Under the pieces are notes generated by a model. It was not told the origin of the DNA. It searched no databases and saw only the letters and a program-made list of their open reading frames with translations. This document shows, piece by piece, positions 62,436 through 64,000 of a DNA stretch of 64,000 bases. The stretch spans positions 248,001 through 312,000 of the forward strand of contig JAUIBW010000002.1 in the NCBI GenBank assembly GCA_030427585.1, written 5' to 3'. The translations under genes were made by a program, and so were the position numbers. Position 1 is the first letter of the stretch, and the number at the start of each line of letters is the position of its first letter. The stretch is from Bacteroidia bacterium (lineage in GTDB: Bacteria > Bacteroidota > Bacteroidia > Flavobacteriales > Flavobacteriaceae).

Positions 62436-62927
62436 ATGAAAATAACCTACTTGTTTCTAATCATAAGTTATTTTAGTAGCGCTCAGAATTCATTAGATGA
62501 ATTATTACGTCTATACAATAACGAAAGCATTCCTTATATTTCAGTTTCAACATTAAAAACCATCCAGGATACAGTACTAGTGCTGGATGCAAGAGAAAAA
62601 AAAGAATATCAGGTTAGTCATTTAAAAAAGGCAATTCATGTTGGGTATGATCACTTCAAAATAAATTCTATTACACAACAACATATTCCTAAAGATGCTT
62701 ATATCGTTGTCTATTGCAGCATTGGTATTCGATCTGAAGATATCTCGGAACAACTTAAAAAAGCAGGATATACCAATGTTTATAATTTATATGGAGGTAT
62801 TTTTGAATGGAAAAATAAAGGCCTGCCTATTCTAAACTCTAAAGAAAAATTAACAGATGAAGTTCATACCTATTCTGAAGAATGGGGTAAATGGTTGTCT
62901 AACGGAAAAAAAATCTACTCAAATTGA
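62436..62927 (+). CDS. Secreted rhodanese-domain protein
   Basis: This 163-residue protein has a signal peptide (about 1-17, FLIISYFSSAQ) and a single rhodanese domain. The active-site Cys lies in YIVVYCSIGIRSEDI (about 91-105), and VLDAREKKEYQVSHLKKAIH and NVYNLYGGIFEWKNKG match the family. It would move sulfur or act as a thiol sensor in the periplasm; its link to arsenic chemistry rests on operon position only. Its stop overlaps the TTG start of the next gene (TTGA), so translation is coupled. Confidence 0.85.
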   Translation: MKITYLFLIISYFSSAQNSLDELLRLYNNESIPYISVSTLKTIQDTVLVLDAREKKEYQVSHLKKAIHVGYDHFKINSITQQHIPKDAYIVVYCSIGIRSEDISEQLKKAGYTNVYNLYGGIFEWKNKGLPILNSKEKLTDEVHTYSEEWGKWLSNGKKIYSN

Positions 62928-63529
62928 AAGAAAAAAACCTACTTCTAATCTTTACCAGAAATCCAGAATTGGGTAAATGTAAGACCCGGCTGGCAGCCAC
63001 CATTGGGGATCAGGCAGCTTTGAATATCTATAAATTTCTGCTACAACATACAGTTGATATTACTAAAAACCTAGATGTTCATAAAGAAGTTCATTACTCT
63101 GTAAAAATAAGGGATAACGACTACTGGAACCCTGAAATTTACACCAAAAAAAAACAGGTGGGAGATGATTTGGGGCAGCGCATGGAGTATGCTTTTGCAG
63201 CGGGTTTTGCTAATGGATATCAAAATATTATCATTATCGGAAGTGATATGTATGATGTAACCCAAAAAGATATTGAAAATGCGTTTCTGGATTTGGCATC
63301 TCATGAGTATGTAATTGGCCCGGCAGAAGATGGAGGATACTATTTATTTGGAATGAAATCCTTAAATTCACAAGTTTTTAAAAACAAAACCTGGGGAACA
63401 ACAACTGTTCTTAAAGATACATTAAAAAATATTCAAAACGAAAACCTAAAATTATTAGAAGAACGCAATGATATTGATTATTATGAAGATATTAAAGACA
63501 TTTCCGTTTTTCAAAAATTTCTAAGCTAA
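62924..63529 (+). CDS. Arsenosugar-associated glycosyltransferase (TIGR04282-like)
   Basis: This 201-residue protein begins at TTG 62924, since the conserved N-terminus NLLLIFTRNPELGKCKTRLA (CofC/nucleotidyl-transferase-like, residues 5-24) leaves no room for an ATG. The IIIIGSDMYDVTQKDIENAF and VIGPAEDGGYYLFGMKSLNS motifs match the TIGR04282 family named for arsenosugar clusters. It may transfer or activate the sugar part of the product, though substrate details are not certain. It overlaps the rhodanese stop and precedes the phosphorylase by 9 bases. Confidence 0.87.
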   Translation: MKEKNLLLIFTRNPELGKCKTRLAATIGDQAALNIYKFLLQHTVDITKNLDVHKEVHYSVKIRDNDYWNPEIYTKKKQVGDDLGQRMEYAFAAGFANGYQNIIIIGSDMYDVTQKDIENAFLDLASHEYVIGPAEDGGYYLFGMKSLNSQVFKNKTWGTTTVLKDTLKNIQNENLKLLEERNDIDYYEDIKDISVFQKFLS

Positions 63530-63538
63530 CAAAACAAT

Positions 63539-64000
63539 ATGATCAAATACATCGAAGAAACTACAGAATTCCTTCAGAAAAAAGGCTTTGAAAATCCTGA
63601 AATAGGAATCATACTAGGAACAGGATTAGGACAATTAATTAATGAAATAGAGGTTATTAAAGAAGTAAGTTATAATCATATTCCTAATTTCCCGACAGCT
63701 ACTGTAGAATTTCATAAAGGAAAACTAATTTATGGAAAACTAGGAGGTAAAAATGTAATTGTAATGCAAGGGCGTTTTCATCTTTATGAAGGATATTCGC
63801 TTCAGGATGTGACCTATCCGGTTCGTATTATGCATAAACTGGGAATCAAGACCTTATTAGTTTCTAATGCATCTGGAGCTGTTAATCTCAACTTTAAAAA
63901 AGGAGAATTAATGCTTATCGATGATCATATTAACTTACAAGGAGGTTCGCCTCTGGCTTTTAAAGGTGTAGAACAATTAGGAAGTCGTTTTACAGATATG
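63539..64000 (+). CDS. Purine nucleoside phosphorylase (partial)
   Basis: From the ATG at 63539, 154 codons run to the right edge without a stop. The visible part matches class I trimeric PNP: GIILGTGLGQLINEI (phosphate-binding Gly-rich loop, about 22-36), VIVMQGRFHLYEGYS (about 75-89) and LLVSNASGAVNLNF (about 109-122). In this operon it could split off adenine from 5'-deoxy-5'-dimethylarsinoyl-adenosine, giving a ribosyl phosphate for the next step; that role is an inference from operon position. A general purine-salvage role is the alternative. Confidence 0.9.
   Translation, partial: MIKYIEETTEFLQKKGFENPEIGIILGTGLGQLINEIEVIKEVSYNHIPNFPTATVEFHKGKLIYGKLGGKNVIVMQGRFHLYEGYSLQDVTYPVRIMHKLGIKTLLVSNASGAVNLNFKKGELMLIDDHINLQGGSPLAFKGVEQLGSRFTDM

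Overview
The window looks like chromosome from a marine member of the Flavobacteriaceae (Bacteroidota); an Aquimarina-like genus is possible, but I cannot fix the genus. The signs are low GC, repeated flavobacterial promoters (TTG, about 20 bases, then TAnnTTTG), the gliding/type IX secretion genes gldK-gldL-gldM-gldN, an ABC-F/DUF983/topA neighbourhood typical of the class, and A-rich leaders with TTG starts in some genes.

Layout. (1) 1-6196 is the right-hand end of an integrated mobile element. A minus-strand operon runs off the left edge. A regulatory region with 11-bp-spaced repeats follows, then three plus-strand DNA-binding or regulatory genes and a tyrosine integrase pointing at the 3' end of an initiator tRNA-fMet (6197-6269). 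(2) 6372-12588 holds a small CPXCG protein and a TolC/RND/adaptor efflux operon. (3) 12757-25646 carries an ABC-F ATPase, DUF983, a FAD oxidoreductase, the gldKLMN operon, a degenerate arginase-fold protein, topA and a membrane protein. (4) 25780-32583 runs miaB, a sigma-54 activator, lptE, a repeat protein and secG, then groES-groEL with a palindromic operator. (5) 32698-37219 is the glyoxylate shunt (aceB, aceA) with a divergent XRE-type regulator and a perfect 14-bp palindrome between them. (6) 37386-42006 has a newly read Gly-Gly-leader Cys peptide, a LuxR-type regulator, a VanX-like dipeptidase, a DUF3347 lipoprotein, a free-Met-sulfoxide-reductase-like GAF protein and galE. (7) 42103-50478 is a long minus-strand housekeeping block (ppiD-like, YhhN, CNNM, small membrane protein, lptC, TPR, outer-membrane protein, coaX). 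(8) 50577-53744 starts with tRNA-Phe and ends with a decayed tRNA-Phe-like copy. Between them lie a lanthipeptide-like precursor, a TPR-AraC regulator and a DUF5648-like lipoprotein. (9) 53914-57806 has a secreted isochorismatase-family hydrolase, an AraC regulator broken by an internal deletion, a second DUF983 gene, an intact AraC regulator and a PAP2 phosphatase. (10) 57813-60561 is lacI-glpD. (11) 60846 to the end is an arsenosugar-biosynthesis-type operon: peroxidase-like protein, ArsS radical SAM, rhodanese, TIGR04282-type glycosyltransferase and purine nucleoside phosphorylase.

The least described items are the two short Gly-Gly-leader peptide genes (37386-37535 and 50711-50884), which lack nearby modification enzymes; the tRNA-Phe-bounded islet; the arginase-fold protein without metal ligands beside gldK; and the arsenosugar operon. 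All functions are read from motifs and remembered family features; no database search was run.
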